From: an uncultured Saprospiraceae bacterium
Lineage (GTDB): Bacteria; Bacteroidota; Bacteroidia; Chitinophagales; Saprospiraceae
Length of the DNA stretch: 64,000 nt
Reading direction: 5' to 3'
Assembly (NCBI GenBank): GCA_937926205.1
Contig: CALEYL010000051.1
Span: forward strand, 1-64,000
Shown here: positions 63,141 through 64,000 of the stretch, in pieces
How the letters are laid out: each line of letters opens with the position of its first letter
Numbering within the stretch: the stretch's first letter is position 1
The notes under the pieces: generated by a model
Databases searched by the model: none
What the model was told of the DNA's origin: nothing
Seen by the model: the letters and a program-made list of their open reading frames with translations, nothing else
Program-made: the position numbers and the translations under genes

Positions 63141-64000
63141 TCATACGACTGCCAAATCCGGCATAAGCTTATTCAGGGCCAGCGTCAACGCATTTGAGGA
63201 GATGTTGACGGGCACCGGATTCTCCCGATGCAATTGTTCGAGTGCGGAACCAATGGTACGCGAGACATCCTGAAAAATGGCATCGTCGGTCATTTCGACA
63301 TCCGGCTGCATGAGGTAGGCAAAAACCCTGGCCATACCGCAATTGGCCACAAAATCAGGAATCACACTCACTTGCTGGTCGGCATATTTTGCCGTCGGCC
63401 CAAAAAACACATCGTCATCAATAAAGGGTACATTGGCGCCACAGGCTATGACCTCTACGCCGCCTGAGATCAATGCATCCACTTGCTGGCGGGTGACAAT
63501 TTTAGAAGCTGCTCCGGGGATAAATATATCGGCGCCTAATGACCATATTCGTTCATTTACTTCGTCAAAAGAAAGCATTTCATTCGAGCGGAGTTTATTG
63601 CCATCTTTGTCTGCGAACAATTGTTTGATCTCCGGCAATTCAAACCCTTTTTCACTGATGAGGCCGCCTTCACGGTCAATAATCCCAAGGATTTTTACCC
63701 CTTCCAGGGCTAAATAGCAGGCTGCTGCCGAAGCCACATTCCCCCAGCCCTGAATGATGGCAGTTTTGCCCTTTAAATGAGAATTTCTGAAAATCCGGTA
63801 GTAGTGGCGAACCGATTCCGCAACACCATAACCGGTAATCATATCCGCCACGGCATACTTATGCGGGCCTTCCGGTACATAGTTGGCATCTTCTACAATT
63901 TTTGCACAACCATAGCGCAACTGCCCGATGATGTTGATTTTATTGCCCCGAATGGATTTAAAATGGCCGTTCACGATGCCTTCCTGCGGATGCCACAACC
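63141..64000 (-). CDS. Glu/Leu/Phe/Val dehydrogenase, N-terminus beyond the window
   Basis: The C-terminal ~285 residues of an amino-acid dehydrogenase; the frame is open to the window edge, so the catalytic N-terminal domain (with the KxxDxP and active Lys motifs) is outside. The visible part has VPEGPHKYAVADMITGYGVAESVRHYY, then the NAD(P) Rossmann motif TAIIQGWGNVASAAACYLAL with acidic IIDREGG, then DIFIPGAASKIVTRQQVD and VIACGANVPF, ending NISSNALTLALNKLMPD. This fits the ELFV dehydrogenase family; glutamate versus leucine specificity cannot be told from this part. It deaminates an amino acid to the 2-oxo acid in the cytoplasm. Confidence 0.88.
   Translation of the reverse strand, partial: LWHPQEGIVNGHFKSIRGNKINIIGQLRYGCAKIVEDANYVPEGPHKYAVADMITGYGVAESVRHYYRIFRNSHLKGKTAIIQGWGNVASAAACYLALEGVKILGIIDREGGLISEKGFELPEIKQLFADKDGNKLRSNEMLSFDEVNERIWSLGADIFIPGAASKIVTRQQVDALISGGVEVIACGANVPFIDDDVFFGPTAKYADQQVSVIPDFVANCGMARVFAYLMQPDVEMTDDAIFQDVSRTIGSALEQLHRENPVPVNISSNALTLALNKLMPDLAVV

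Overview
This window is chromosomal DNA from a Bacteroidota bacterium, most likely of the Saprospiria (Lewinella/Haliscomenobacter-like). The signs are SusC/SusD proteins, five proteins ending in type IX secretion (T9SS) C-terminal domains (four type A and one CHU_C/gliding type), promoters with the Bacteroidota -7 box TAnnTTTG, very few Shine-Dalgarno sites, and a Bacteroidota-specific DUF2452 protein. It is a mosaic of housekeeping genes and secreted or accessory genes. There are no rRNA, tRNA or CRISPR loci that I can see.

Layout. 1-5.6 kb is an accessory patch: a phospholipase C-like enzyme whose stop codon directly abuts, in frame, the 3' end of a tyrosine recombinase; two long DNA hairpins; a secreted protein with seven near-identical VCBS-like repeats; an attC-like inverted repeat; a tiny Cys-rich membrane protein and a ribbon-helix-helix protein. 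5.6-16.5 kb holds a serine hydrolase, an orphan contractile-tail tube protein with a 51-aa companion, a double-headed esterase, a GyrI-like protein, a lipoprotein/large secreted protein pair and a methyltransferase. 16.5-35.2 kb is mostly cellular: U32/RlhA-like protein, a second esterase, DUF4419, cystathionine beta-synthase, Na+/H+ antiporter, a D-aminoacylase-like lipoprotein lacking its HxH motif, FAS1 protein plus beta-barrel, HemB, RDD protein, RlmD-type methyltransferase and several conserved unknowns.

35.6-45.8 kb contains a T9SS metalloprotease, an unlisted 44-aa double-glycine peptide gene, a helical-repeat protein, a histidine kinase/response regulator cluster, a lipoprotein, a 0.9 kb hairpin-rich gap and a vanadium haloperoxidase-like enzyme.

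45.8-59.8 kb is a polysaccharide utilization locus, all on the minus strand: GH144-like enzyme with T9SS tail, a six-domain CBM-like T9SS protein, GH144-like lipoprotein, GH3 beta-glucosidase, SusC and SusD. The combination GH144 + GH3 + SusCD suggests uptake and breakdown of beta-1,2-glucan: surface or released GH144 cuts the polymer, the CBM-like protein holds it, SusCD imports oligosaccharides, and GH3 releases glucose. An 87-bp tandem repeat array lies between the enzyme genes and susC. The right end has a TIMP-like T9SS protein, an OmpA-family protein and a truncated Glu/Leu/Phe/Val dehydrogenase running off the window.

Several families of short intergenic repeats are scattered through the window, a sign of genome-wide REP/MITE-like elements.
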